Below, in pieces: positions 51,594-60,154 of a DNA stretch of 64,000 bases. The notes under the pieces are model-generated. The model was not told the origin of the DNA and did no database searches. It worked only from the letters and a program-made list of their open reading frames with translations. Numbering within the stretch: the stretch's first letter is position 1; each line of letters starts with the position of its first letter. This stretch comes from Curvibacter sp. PAE-UM (GTDB taxonomy: Bacteria; Pseudomonadota; Gammaproteobacteria; Burkholderiales; Burkholderiaceae_C), in NCBI RefSeq assembly GCF_001432305.1, contig NZ_KQ483358.1, forward strand, positions 2,085,113 to 2,149,112. Reading direction: 5' to 3'. The position numbers were made by a program, and so were the translations under genes.

Positions 51594-51866
51594 GTGAACA
51601 AGACCGAACTGATCGAGCACATCGCCAAGCATGCCGACATTTCCAAGGCCGCCGCGACCCGCGCTCTGGAGTCCACCATTGGTGCCGTCAAGACCACGCT
51701 GAAAAAGGGTGGCTCCGTTTCCCTGGTGGGTTTTGGCACTTTCGCCGTCGGCAAGCGTGCCGCCCGCACCGGCCGCAATCCCCGCACCGGCGCAGCGATT
51801 AAAATCAAGGCCGCCAAGGTGCCGAAGTTCCGTCCGGGCAAGGCCCTGAAGGATGCACTGAACTGA
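51594..51866 (+). CDS. hupB: HU family DNA-binding protein
   Basis: 90 residues, GTG start with AAGGGG upstream. The HU fold is clear: [40 protein letters not shown], and the DNA-intercalating arm [13 protein letters not shown]. It dimerises and bends DNA as a nucleoid protein. tRNA-Val follows 18 bases after the stop and is probably on the same transcript. Confidence 0.97.
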   Translation: MNKTELIEHIAKHADISKAAATRALESTIGAVKTTLKKGGSVSLVGFGTFAVGKRAARTGRNPRTGAAIKIKAAKVPKFRPGKALKDALN

Positions 51867-51883
51867 CCTGACCTGTTTCGGTG

Positions 51884-51959
51884 GGGTGCTTAGCTCAGTT
51901 GGCAGAGCGGCTCCTTTACACGGAGTAGGTCGGCGGTTCGACCCCGTCAGCACCCACCA
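51884..51959 (+). tRNA. tRNA-Val (anticodon UAC)
   Basis: A 76-base cloverleaf with encoded CCA: acceptor GGGTGCT/AGCACCC, D-loop AGCTCAGTTGGCAGAGC, anticodon loop TTTACAC, T-loop GGTTCGACCCC. Located between hupB and ppiD. Confidence 0.97.
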
Positions 51960-51966
51960 TCCAGGC

Positions 51967-51995
51967 AAAGGCGAACACACTGTTCGCCTTTTTTC
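51967..51995 (+). terminator. Intrinsic terminator of hupB-tRNA-Val
   Basis: AAAGGCGAACA / TGTTCGCCTTT, 11-bp stem with a CAC loop and a T-rich tail. It ends only about 24 bases before the ppiD ATG. Confidence 0.92.
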
Positions 51996-52018
51996 TTTTT
52001 TTGTTGGAGAGCGCTCCC

Positions 52019-53950
52019 ATGTTTGACTACGTACGCAAGCACACCAAGATCATGATGGTCGTCCTGTTCCTGGTGATCATTCCGTCTTTCGTGCTGGTCG
52101 GCATCGATGGCTACACCCGTTTCCGCGAGCAGGACCAGACGGTGGCCCGCATCGGCAGCGTCGAGATCACCCGTGGCGAATGGGAGGCGGCGCACCGCGA
52201 AGAGATCGAGCGCGTACGCCAGCTGATGCCCACCATCGATGCCAAGCTGCTCGATTCCGAGCAGGCGCGCTACGGCACGCTGGAGCGTCTGGTGCGCGAA
52301 CGCGTGCTGGCGCAGGCCGCACAGGCGGCCCACCTGGGTACCAGCGACGCACGCCTGGCGCGCGAACTGCAATCCATCCCCGCCATTGCCGAGCTGCGCC
52401 GCCCCGATGGCACGCTCGACATGGAGCGTTATCGCCAACTGCTGGGCCGCCAGGGCATGAGCCCCGAGATGTTCGAAGCCCGCATGCGCAGCGACCTGGC
52501 GGCACGCCAGGTGCAGGCCGGCGTGGCTCAGACCGCCTTCATCCAGGCCGTGCCCGCCGATCTGGCGCTCAGCGCCTACTTCGAGCGGCGTGAAGTGCAG
52601 CTGGCACGTTTTGCCGTGGCCGATTTCGCCGCACGCGTCAAGCCCGAAGACAGCGAGCTGGAAGCCTTCTACCAGGCCAACCAGGCCCTTTTCCAGGCGC
52701 CCGAGCAGGCCAGCATCGAGTACATCGTGCTGGACATCGATGCCGTGCGCAAGACGATCAAGCTCAATGAGCAGGACGTGCGCAGCTATTACGAGCAGAA
52801 CGCTGCGCGCCTGAGCGGCCCCGAGGAGCGTCGTGCCAGCCACATCCTGATCTCCGCGGCCAAGGACGCCTCCGCCGCCGAGCGCCAGAAGGCGCGCGAG
52901 CGCGCGCAGGAGCTGCTGGCCCAGGCCCGCAAGGCGCCCGACAGTTTTGCCCAGCTGGCGCGCAAGCACTCGCAGGATCCGGGTTCGGCCCCCAACGGCG
53001 GCGACCTCGACTTCTTCCCGCGCGGCGCCATGGTCAAGCCTTTCGAGGAGGCCGCCTTTGCCCTGAAGAAGGGCGAGATCAGCGAAGTGGTCGAGTCCGA
53101 CTTCGGCTTCCACGTCATCCGTGTGACCGACATCAAGGCGCCCAAGCAGAAGAGTTTTGTCGAACTGCGAGCCAGCCTGGAAGAGGACCTGAAAAACCAG
53201 CAGGCGCGTGCGCGTTACGCCGAAGCCGCCGAAGCCTTCACCAACGGTGTCTACGAACAGTCCGACAGCCTCAAGCCCGTGGCCGACAAGCTCAAGCTCG
53301 AGATCCAGACCGCCAGCGGCCTGGGTCGCCAGCCCGTGCCTGGCGCCAAGGGCGTGCTGGCCAGCGCCAAGTTCCTGGAGGCGGTTTTCAGCCCCGACAG
53401 CGTGAACAACAAGCGCAACACCGAAGCGGTGGAGATCGCCCCCAGCCAGCTGGCGGCGGCGCGCATCACCCGCCACACGCCGGCGCGCACGCTGCCGCTG
53501 GCCGAGGTGCGCACCGTCGTGCGCGAGCGTGTCGTGCAGGCGCGTGCTGCCGAACTGGCGCGCCAGGAAGGCCAGCAGAAACTGGCGGCCTGGAAGGCCA
53601 ACCCGGCGGGTGCCGCCGCGGCCACCACCCAGGTGGTGTCGCGCGACCAGACGCAGAACCTGCCGGCGGCCGTGGTCGACGCCGTGCTGCGTGCCGATAC
53701 GGCCCAGTTGCCGCAGTGGGTGGGGGTAGACCTCGGTGCCCAGGGTTATGTCGTGGCCCGCATCATCAAGCGCGTGGAGCGTGTTGCCCCCGCGGCCGAT
53801 GCCCAGCGTCAGGACCGCGCCCAGTACGCCCAGTGGTGGATGCAGGCCGAGGGCCAGGCCTACTACCAGCTGCTGCAGGAACGCCTCAAGGTGCAGATCA
53901 AGGTGCCGCGCCCGGCGAATGCCCTGCCTGCGGCACGCGGCGCCTCGTGA
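52019..53950 (+). CDS. ppiD: Peptidyl-prolyl cis-trans isomerase D (periplasmic chaperone)
   Basis: 643 residues from the ATG at 52019 with GGAGA upstream. A single N-terminal membrane helix (IMMVVLFLVIIPSFVLVGI) anchors a periplasmic SurA-like chaperone domain, a parvulin domain at about 260-360 (RRASHILISAAKDA, FAQLARKHSQDPGSAPNGGDL, FGFHVIRVTDI) and C-terminal helices. It assists outer-membrane and periplasmic protein folding at the Sec translocon. The strong terminator before it means it needs read-through or a promoter inside the tRNA region. Confidence 0.96.
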   Translation: MFDYVRKHTKIMMVVLFLVIIPSFVLVGIDGYTRFREQDQTVARIGSVEITRGEWEAAHREEIERVRQLMPTIDAKLLDSEQARYGTLERLVRERVLAQAAQAAHLGTSDARLARELQSIPAIAELRRPDGTLDMERYRQLLGRQGMSPEMFEARMRSDLAARQVQAGVAQTAFIQAVPADLALSAYFERREVQLARFAVADFAARVKPEDSELEAFYQANQALFQAPEQASIEYIVLDIDAVRKTIKLNEQDVRSYYEQNAARLSGPEERRASHILISAAKDASAAERQKARERAQELLAQARKAPDSFAQLARKHSQDPGSAPNGGDLDFFPRGAMVKPFEEAAFALKKGEISEVVESDFGFHVIRVTDIKAPKQKSFVELRASLEEDLKNQQARARYAEAAEAFTNGVYEQSDSLKPVADKLKLEIQTASGLGRQPVPGAKGVLASAKFLEAVFSPDSVNNKRNTEAVEIAPSQLAAARITRHTPARTLPLAEVRTVVRERVVQARAAELARQEGQQKLAAWKANPAGAAAATTQVVSRDQTQNLPAAVVDAVLRADTAQLPQWVGVDLGAQGYVVARIIKRVERVAPAADAQRQDRAQYAQWWMQAEGQAYYQLLQERLKVQIKVPRPANALPAARGAS

Positions 53951-53960
53951 GCGACTGAGT

Positions 53961-53966
53961 TATAAT
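53961..53966 (+). promoter_or_regulatory. -10 element of tRNA-His
   Basis: A perfect TATAAT lies 11 bases before the mature tRNA-His 5' end. No good -35 match is visible at 16-18 bases upstream (inside the end of ppiD). Confidence 0.65.
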
Positions 53967-53977
53967 TTCCGCCTTAC

Positions 53978-54054
53978 GGTGGCTGTAGCTCAGTTGGTAG
54001 AGTCCAGGATTGTGATTCCTGTCGTCGTGGGTTCGAGTCCCATCAGCCACCCCA
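53978..54054 (+). tRNA. tRNA-His (anticodon GUG)
   Basis: A 77-base cloverleaf with the extra 5' G (position -1) facing C73, the histidine identity feature. Anticodon loop TTGTGAT, T-loop GGGTTCGAGTCCC, encoded CCA. Confidence 0.97.
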
Positions 54055-54060
54055 AATAAG

Positions 54061-54087
54061 AAAATGCCCGCATGCGCGGGCATTTTT
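54061..54087 (+). terminator. Intrinsic terminator of tRNA-His
   Basis: AAAATGCCCGC / GCGGGCATTTT with a four-base loop, followed by T-rich sequence; six bases after the tRNA end. Confidence 0.92.
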
Positions 54088-54133
54088 GTTTTTAGCGTCG
54101 TCGCAAAACGGCATGCGCCACTTCGCACGCGCT

Positions 54134-55108
54134 TCAGTTCACCAGCACCAGCTTGCCCTTCACGTCGCGCGCCCCCATGCGCGCGTAGGCGGCCTTGAGT
54201 TCGCCCATGGGCAGGGTGCTGTCGATCACGGGTTTGACCAAGCCCCGCCCGTACCACTGGGCCAGGGCCATCATCATGGCGGCGTTGGCCTGCGGTTCGC
54301 GGCGCGCGAATTCGCCCCAGAACACGCCAACGATGGAGGCGCCCTTGAGCAGGGGCAGGTTCAGCGGCAGCTGGGGAATCGGGCCGGCGGCAAAACCCAC
54401 CACCAGGTAACGACCGCGCCAGGCGATGGAGCGCAGGGCCGGCTCGGCCAGGTCGCCACCCACGGGGTCGTAGACCACGTCGGGGCCCTTGCCGCCGGTC
54501 AGGGCCTTGAGCTGTTCGCGCAGGTCCTGGGTGCTGTAGTTGATGGTCTCGTCGGCGCCGATGGTCTTGCACAAGGCGCACTTGTCGTCGCTGGAGGCGG
54601 CGGCGATCACGCGCGCACCCATGGCCTTGGCGATCTGGATCGCGGCGGTGCCCACGCCGCCGGCCGCACCCAGCACCAGCACCGTCTCACCGGCCTGGAG
54701 TTGGGCCCGGTCCACCAGCGCGTGGTGCGAGGTGGCGTAGGTCATGATGAAGGCCGCCGCATCGGTGAAGGGGAAACCCGCGGGCAGCGGCAGGCACAGC
54801 GCAGCCGTCGCCAGGGTGTGGGTGCCGAAGCCGCCGGTGCCCGAGAGGCAGGCCACGTGCTGGCCGACCTTCAGGTTCGTGACGCCCTCGCCCAGGGCTT
54901 CGACCACGCCGGCGTACTCAGCGCCCGGCACGAAGGGCAGGGGCGGCTTGATCTGGTACTTGTTCTGCACGATCAGCAGGTCGGGGAAGTTCAGGCTGGC
55001 GGCCTTGATCGCCACCAGCACCTGGCCGGGACCGGGCTGCGGGGTGGGTTGTTCCTTCCACTCGAGGGCGTCCACTCCGGTGGGGTCGGTACAAAACCAT
55101 GCGTGCAT
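54134..55108 (-). CDS. NADPH:quinone oxidoreductase family protein
   Basis: 324 residues from the ATG at 55108. Medium-chain dehydrogenase fold without the zinc ligands: GroES-like N-terminus (ASLNFPDLLIVQNKYQIKPP), NADPH motif VLVLGAAGGVGTAAIQIAKA, and the KGKLVLVN end. Such enzymes reduce quinones or enones; many in this group are called acryloyl-CoA-reductase-like, so the substrate is uncertain. It is divergent from surE. Confidence 0.9.
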   Translation of the reverse strand: MHAWFCTDPTGVDALEWKEQPTPQPGPGQVLVAIKAASLNFPDLLIVQNKYQIKPPLPFVPGAEYAGVVEALGEGVTNLKVGQHVACLSGTGGFGTHTLATAALCLPLPAGFPFTDAAAFIMTYATSHHALVDRAQLQAGETVLVLGAAGGVGTAAIQIAKAMGARVIAAASSDDKCALCKTIGADETINYSTQDLREQLKALTGGKGPDVVYDPVGGDLAEPALRSIAWRGRYLVVGFAAGPIPQLPLNLPLLKGASIVGVFWGEFARREPQANAAMMMALAQWYGRGLVKPVIDSTLPMGELKAAYARMGARDVKGKLVLVN

Positions 55109-55241
55109 TCCGTGTCTCCTGTTTTCGTGCTGAAGTGCGTCGGGCATGATACGTGCAGCGCTATTTTTCGTGTTGTCTCTCGCGTGACGCAAGTCAAGAC
55201 GGACAGGCCGGCCACCTACAATGGGCCCAGACATGCCAACC

Positions 55242-56012
55242 ATGAAAATCCTGATCTCCAACGACGATGGCTACCAGGCGCCCGGCATCGTGGCGCTCTA
55301 CGAGGCGCTGAAAGACGTGGCCGAGGTCGAGGTGGTGGCGCCCGAGCACAACAACAGCGCCAAGTCCAATGCGCTGACCCTGCATTCGCCGCTCTACGTG
55401 CACCGCGCGGCCAACGGTTTTCGCTACGTCAACGGCACGCCGGCCGACTGCGTGCACATCGCCCTGACCGGCCTGCTGGGCTACCGGCCCGACCTGGTGG
55501 TCTCGGGCATCAACAACGGCGCCAACATGGGCGACGACACCATCTATTCCGGCACGGTGGGCGCGGCCATGGAGGGCTATCTCTTCGGCATCCCGGCCAT
55601 CGCCTTTTCGCAGACCGAGAAGGGCTGGAAGCACCTCGACGCCGCTGCCGCCCGGGCGCGCGAACTGGTCGAGCAGATGATCGCTCACCGCACCGGGGAC
55701 GCGCAGCCCTGGCTGCTCAACGTCAACATCCCCTGCCTGCCGCAGGCGGAACTCAAGTCCGTCAAGGTCTGCCGTCTGGGGCGGCGCCATGCGGCCGAAC
55801 CGGTCATCACCCAGACCAGTCCGCGCGGCGAGACCATGTACTGGATCGGTGCGGCCGGCCCGGCCATGGACGAGAGCGAAGGCACCGACTTCCACGCCAC
55901 CGCCCAGGGCCACGTCTCGGTGACGCCGCTCAAGGTCGACCTGTCCGACCACGAGCGCCTGGGCTACTGGGCGCAGTCCATGGCACAGCGCACGGGCAAG
56001 GGGCCGGCATGA
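55242..56012 (+). CDS. surE: 5'/3'-nucleotidase SurE
   Basis: 256 residues from ATG 55242, the usual SurE N-terminus [15 protein letters not shown]; ATGs at 55221 and 55233 are in frame but only add residues not typical of the family. Metal and phosphate residues are in SNDDG and [19 protein letters not shown]. It dephosphorylates nucleoside monophosphates under stress. It starts a four-gene operon, overlapping pcm by 4 bases. Confidence 0.96.
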   Translation: MKILISNDDGYQAPGIVALYEALKDVAEVEVVAPEHNNSAKSNALTLHSPLYVHRAANGFRYVNGTPADCVHIALTGLLGYRPDLVVSGINNGANMGDDTIYSGTVGAAMEGYLFGIPAIAFSQTEKGWKHLDAAAARARELVEQMIAHRTGDAQPWLLNVNIPCLPQAELKSVKVCRLGRRHAAEPVITQTSPRGETMYWIGAAGPAMDESEGTDFHATAQGHVSVTPLKVDLSDHERLGYWAQSMAQRTGKGPA

Positions 56013-56830
56013 ATGCGCGTCCGCGCCCCGGCTTCCCGGTGCGGCTGGATCGACCGGCCGCCGCGGCCGCGCGCCCCGCTTTGCCAGCGGCGCAGCGCAG
56101 TGCGCCGGCAGCCCTTGCGCCTGCCGCTCAGCCGCGTCCTGGACGTGCTGCCCCCACGCCGCAGGGCCTGGGCCTGGACTCCCAGGCGGTGCGCCTGGCC
56201 ATGGTGAAGAAGCTGGCGGCGCAGGGCATCACGGATGCGCGCGTGCTCGAGGCCATGGGCCGCATCGAGCGACATCGTTTCGTCGACACGGCGCTGGCCA
56301 CGCAGGCGTATGAGGACACCAGCCTGCCCATCGGCCTGGGCCAGACCATCTCCAAGCCCGGCGTGGTGGCGCGCATGGCCGAACTGCTGCTGGCCGGCCT
56401 GGACCCGCGCAAGGGCGAGCCCATGGGCCGGGTGCTGGAGATCGGCACCGGTTGCGGCTACCAGGCCGCCGTGCTGAGCCTGCTGGTGAAAGAGGTCTAC
56501 AGCATCGAGCGCCTGCGCGGCCTGCATGAGAAGGCCCGCGAGAACCTGCGCCCGCTGCGTCTGCCCAATGTGCACCTGCTGTTCGGCGACGGCATGGCCG
56601 GTTTTGCCCAGGGGGCGCCCTATGCCGGCATCATCGCGGCGGCGGGCGGCGAAGCGGTGCCGCAGGCCTGGATCGAGCAGTTGGCCGTGGGTGGGCGCCT
56701 GGTGGCGCCGGTGGCCAGTGCTGCTGGTGGCGCCCAGGCCTTGCTGGTGCTGGACAAGACCGCGGCCGGGGTCCAGCACACCCTGCTTGAGGCAGTGCAC
56801 TTTGTCCCCCTAAAATCGGGCATCGCATGA
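56009..56830 (+). CDS. pcm: Protein-L-isoaspartate O-methyltransferase
   Basis: 273 residues; the ATG overlaps the surE stop. An unusual Ala/Pro/Arg-rich extension of about 55 residues precedes the usual domain ([19 protein letters not shown]). SAM-binding motif [18 protein letters not shown] and the substrate segment [15 protein letters not shown] are intact. It repairs isoaspartyl residues in aged proteins. The stop overlaps the nlpD start by 4 bases. Confidence 0.95.
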   Translation: MNARPRPGFPVRLDRPAAAAARPALPAAQRSAPAALAPAAQPRPGRAAPTPQGLGLDSQAVRLAMVKKLAAQGITDARVLEAMGRIERHRFVDTALATQAYEDTSLPIGLGQTISKPGVVARMAELLLAGLDPRKGEPMGRVLEIGTGCGYQAAVLSLLVKEVYSIERLRGLHEKARENLRPLRLPNVHLLFGDGMAGFAQGAPYAGIIAAAGGEAVPQAWIEQLAVGGRLVAPVASAAGGAQALLVLDKTAAGVQHTLLEAVHFVPLKSGIA

Positions 56831-57711
56831 AGGAATCATCTATGACGGGCTATTCGCGACGAGCAGGGTTGTTGGGTTTGCTGGTGGCTGGCATGCTCCT
56901 GGTGGCGTGCGGCACGAGCCCGACCAGCCGCGCCCCGGTCGAGGAGCGGCGCACCGCCGTGTCCAGGCCGGTGATGGATCCCAATACCGTGGCTGTCAAG
57001 CAGCCGCCGGGCTTCGAGAACGCCGGCAAGGTGGGCTACTACACCGTCAAGCCCGGCGAGACGCTGATCCGCATCGGGCTGGAAACCGGGCAGAACTGGA
57101 AGGACATCGCCCGCTGGAACAACCTGGAGCAGCCCAACCAGATCGAGGTGGGGCAGGTCTTGCGCGTGACTCCGCCGGCCACGGCCGTGGCCGCCACCAC
57201 CGAGAGCAATGGTGTCGTGACCCGGCCCATCAGTTCCGCCAGCATCGCTTCGGGCCAGGTCCAGCCTGGCCAGACGTCGAGCGCAGCGGCCAAGCCGTCG
57301 GCCGCAGCAGCGGCCGCAGCGGAGCCTGCAGCGGCCGCCGAATCCGGTCTGAGCTGGATCTGGCCGGTGCCTGGCCCGGTGCTGGCGGGCTTCGACGAGC
57401 TGAAGAACAAGGGCCTCGACCTGGGGGGCGCGGCTGGCGAACCGGTGCTGGCCGCGGCTGAAGGGCGTGTGGTCTATGTCGGCGCCGGCCTGCGCGGTTA
57501 CGGCAACCTCATCATCCTCAAGCACAACAACACCTACCTGACGGCCTACGCGCACAACAAGACGCTGCTGGTCAAGGAGGACCAGGCCGTGCGCAAGGGC
57601 CAGAAGATCGCCGAGATGGGCAACAGCGATGCCGACCGCGTGAAGCTGCACTTCGAGGTGCGACGCCAGGGCAAGCCGGTCGATCCGCTCAAGTACCTGC
57701 CGCCACGGTAG
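56827..57711 (+). CDS. nlpD: NlpD-type lipoprotein, LysM plus degenerate M23 domain
   Basis: 294 residues. Lipoprotein signal with lipobox LVAC (Cys28), LysM at about 73-117 (YYTVKPGETLIRIGLETGQN), an Ala/Ser-rich linker, then an M23-like domain (GSWIWPVP-like start, GLDLGGAAGEPVLAAAEGRVVYVG, KLHFEVRRQGKPVDPL). The zinc ligand His of HxxxD is Asn (NKGLD) and the final HxH is KLH, so it cannot cut peptidoglycan and should instead activate an amidase, as NlpD does for AmiC at the septum. Confidence 0.93.
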   Translation: MKESSMTGYSRRAGLLGLLVAGMLLVACGTSPTSRAPVEERRTAVSRPVMDPNTVAVKQPPGFENAGKVGYYTVKPGETLIRIGLETGQNWKDIARWNNLEQPNQIEVGQVLRVTPPATAVAATTESNGVVTRPISSASIASGQVQPGQTSSAAAKPSAAAAAAAEPAAAAESGLSWIWPVPGPVLAGFDELKNKGLDLGGAAGEPVLAAAEGRVVYVGAGLRGYGNLIILKHNNTYLTAYAHNKTLLVKEDQAVRKGQKIAEMGNSDADRVKLHFEVRRQGKPVDPLKYLPPR

Positions 57712-57739
57712 GTCCTATCGCAAGCCGTGAGGAACAGTC

Positions 57740-58714
57740 ATGCCCCGACGCTCCCTCCACGGTAAAGACGACGCGCGCAACGCAGCGTCGCTTGACGGCC
57801 GCGCGGCGGCCTCTGCGGCCGACCCCGACGCTCCCGCCCCGGCCGCAGCCGAACTGGCCGCCGATTCCGGCGACGCACTCACCGCCTATCTGCGCCATGT
57901 GCGCCGCACCGAGCTTTTCACGCCCGAGCAGGAGTACGAGACGGCCGTGCGTGCGCGGGCTGGCGACTTTGCCGCGCGCCAGAGCATGATCGAGCACAAC
58001 CTGCGCCTGGTGGTCAGTATCGCCAAGCTCTACCTGGGGCGCGGTGTGCCGCTGTCGGACCTGATCGAGGAGGGCAACCTCGGCCTGATGCACGCGATCG
58101 AGAAGTTCGAACCCGAGCGCGGTTTCCGCTTCTCCACCTATGCCACCTGGTGGATACGGCAGTCGGTGGAGCGCGCGCTGATGCAGCAGGGGCGGATGAT
58201 CCGTCTGCCCGTCAACGTGGTGCGCGAGTTGCAGCAGGTGCTACGCGCGCGCCGCGAGCTCGAGAACGACGCTGCCTTCGTGGCGCGCCGCCCCGAGGGG
58301 GTGCGTGTCGAGGACGTGGCGGATTTCCTGCGGCGCGACGTCCATGAGGTCGCCGAGTTGCTGGCCCTGGCCGAGACGCCGCGCTCGCTCGATGCCTCTC
58401 TGGATCGCGTGGATGGCGAACAGACCCTGGGCGACACCGTGGTGGACGAGCTGGCCATCGATCCCAGCGGCATCACGCAGGCGCACGAGGTCGAGCGCCT
58501 GCTGGAGGACTGGCTGGCGAGCCTGTCGGCGCGCGAGCGCGAGGTGCTGGAAGGGCGCTACGGTCTGCACGACCACGAGCCCGAGACCCTGGACGTGCTG
58601 AGCCAGCGTCTGGGCCTGACGCGCGAGCGCGTGCGCCAGGTACAGAACGAGGCCCTGTTCAAGCTCAAGCGCCACCTGGCCCGCCGAGGCATCACGCGCG
58701 AAGCCTTGTTGTGA
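57740..58714 (+). CDS. rpoS: RNA polymerase sigma factor RpoS
   Basis: 324 residues. An Ala-rich N-terminal tail (about 1-45), region 1.2 ([20 protein letters not shown]), region 2 ([37 protein letters not shown]), region 3 and region 4.2 ([20 protein letters not shown]). It directs the general stress and stationary-phase programme. It is 28 bases after nlpD, in which its main promoter often lies in other bacteria. Confidence 0.97.
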   Translation: MPRRSLHGKDDARNAASLDGRAAASAADPDAPAPAAAELAADSGDALTAYLRHVRRTELFTPEQEYETAVRARAGDFAARQSMIEHNLRLVVSIAKLYLGRGVPLSDLIEEGNLGLMHAIEKFEPERGFRFSTYATWWIRQSVERALMQQGRMIRLPVNVVRELQQVLRARRELENDAAFVARRPEGVRVEDVADFLRRDVHEVAELLALAETPRSLDASLDRVDGEQTLGDTVVDELAIDPSGITQAHEVERLLEDWLASLSAREREVLEGRYGLHDHEPETLDVLSQRLGLTRERVRQVQNEALFKLKRHLARRGITREALL

Positions 58715-58740
58715 AAGTGCTGGGGTAATATCTCCGCACG

Positions 58741-59051
58741 GTCTCTCCGGTACTTGTCTTCGACATCGAATCCATCCCCGATATCGCCGGTTTGCGGGCG
58801 CTGCGCGACGTGCCCGCCGACAGCACGGACGAGCAGGTCTACGCCAGCCTGGCTGGCCGAGCGCAAGGAAAAGGGGTAGAGCGATTTCATGCGTGATGAA
58901 CACCTACCTGCTGTACTGCCGCTTCCAGAAGATGCGCGGTGGTCTGCTGGAGGCCGAGTACGACCGTGAGATCGCGCTGGTCAAGGAGACATTGGGGAAT
59001 CTGTCACCTGTTGAGACTCACTGGGATGAGTACTTCAAGGCTTGGGACTGA
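58741..59051 (+). pseudogene. Remnant of a PolB-like 3'-5' exonuclease (internal deletion and frameshift)
   Basis: Two ends of one gene remain. Bases from about 58747 encode PVLVFDIESIPDIAGLRALR, the DxE exonuclease start of the predicted PolB-related 3'-5' exonucleases; the reading then slips frame around 58850, where the alternative frame gives ERKEKG-stop-SDFM. Directly afterwards (58896-59051) comes MNTYLLYCRFQKMRGGLL ... HWDEYFKAWD, the C-terminus of the same family. About 150-170 central codons, including the other catalytic Asp residues, are missing, and no start codon or ribosome site remains. Confidence 0.7.
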
Positions 59052-59068
59052 CCCGACGGGCAACGGCG

Positions 59069-60154
59069 TCACTGTGGCTCTGCCGGATCGGCATTGGAAT
59101 CGAGAATGGCAAGGATTTCCGCCAATCGGAATTCGAAATGAGTCACCACGGCGGGATCGAAGTGCCTGCCGGAATTTTCCTTGACGAAAGCCACGGCTTG
59201 TTCAACCGGCCATGGTTTCTTGTAAGGTCGGCTGGATGTCAAGGCGTCGAATACATCCGCGACGGCAACGATACGACCAGCCAGCGGAATGTCCTCGCCT
59301 GCCAAGCCCCTGGGGTAACCCGTCCCATCCCATTTTTCATGGTGGCTCTGGGCTATGGTGTGTGCGAGGTTGAGCAACTCGGATTCATTCCCGGACATCA
59401 TGTCGGCACCGATGGTTGTGTGGGTTTTCATGATCTCGAACTCGTCCGGTGTCAGTCTGCCAGGTTTGAGCAGGATGGCATCGGGAATCCCTATCTTTCC
59501 GATGTCATGCATCGGGCTGGCGTGCAGCATCAGCTCACACATGGCCTCCGTCCAGCCCATGCTCCTGGCAAGCAGTGCCGACACCTGGCTCATCCGGATG
59601 ATGTGCAGGCCGGTTTCATTGTCACGGTATTCGGCCGCACGGCCGAGGTGGCGTACGACCTGCAGGCGGGTCTTGCGTAACTCTTCGGTACGGGCGCGAA
59701 CCATCTCCTCAAGCACCGATTTCTGGTCATGCACCAGGCGATGGGCGAGATGAACGTCGATGAGATTCTTCACCCTCATCAGCAGCTCAAGCCGCTCGAA
59801 TGGCTTGCCAACAAAGTCGCGTGCACCGCCAGCCAGCGCCCGCAGCAGGTAGTCGCGACCATGCTGCGCGGTCAGGACGACGATCGGTGGAAGTAGAGGG
59901 TCGTTCAGCGCCTTGAGCTGTGCCATGACCTGATAGCCATCCAGATGGGGCATGTTGATGTCCAGCAGGATCAGGTCCGGGCGTGCCTCGCGGTAACGGG
60001 GGAGGACCTCGCGCGGGTCTTGCACCAGTGTCAGCTGGGTGTAGCCCTGGCTGCTGAGCATCTTGTCCAGTAACTTGAGATTGCTCGGTTCGTCGTCAAC
60101 GACCAGGATGCGGGCCTGGGCCGCGAGGGACGCGGGCGTCTGTTCAGTTTCCAT
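59069..60154 (-). CDS. Response regulator with HD-GYP output domain (RpfG-like)
   Basis: 361 residues from the ATG at 60154. Receiver domain (about 14-130) with phosphoacceptor Asp65 in LLDINMPHLDGY and Lys117; a linker helix; HD-GYP domain with His216-Asp217 (PMHDIGKIGIP), HHE 271-273 and GYP 279-281. All metal-site residues are intact, so phosphorylation should switch on c-di-GMP hydrolysis. It overlaps the hybrid kinase gene by 11 bases, pointing to a kinase-regulator pair. Confidence 0.95.
   Translation of the reverse strand: METEQTPASLAAQARILVVDDEPSNLKLLDKMLSSQGYTQLTLVQDPREVLPRYREARPDLILLDINMPHLDGYQVMAQLKALNDPLLPPIVVLTAQHGRDYLLRALAGGARDFVGKPFERLELLMRVKNLIDVHLAHRLVHDQKSVLEEMVRARTEELRKTRLQVVRHLGRAAEYRDNETGLHIIRMSQVSALLARSMGWTEAMCELMLHASPMHDIGKIGIPDAILLKPGRLTPDEFEIMKTHTTIGADMMSGNESELLNLAHTIAQSHHEKWDGTGYPRGLAGEDIPLAGRIVAVADVFDALTSSRPYKKPWPVEQAVAFVKENSGRHFDPAVVTHFEFRLAEILAILDSNADPAEPQ

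Noticed and set aside
54086-56008. A long plus-strand frame leading into pcm, suggesting a large fusion protein
   Set aside because: The upstream part is antisense to the quinone oxidoreductase and out of frame with surE. The true pcm start is the ATG overlapping the surE stop.
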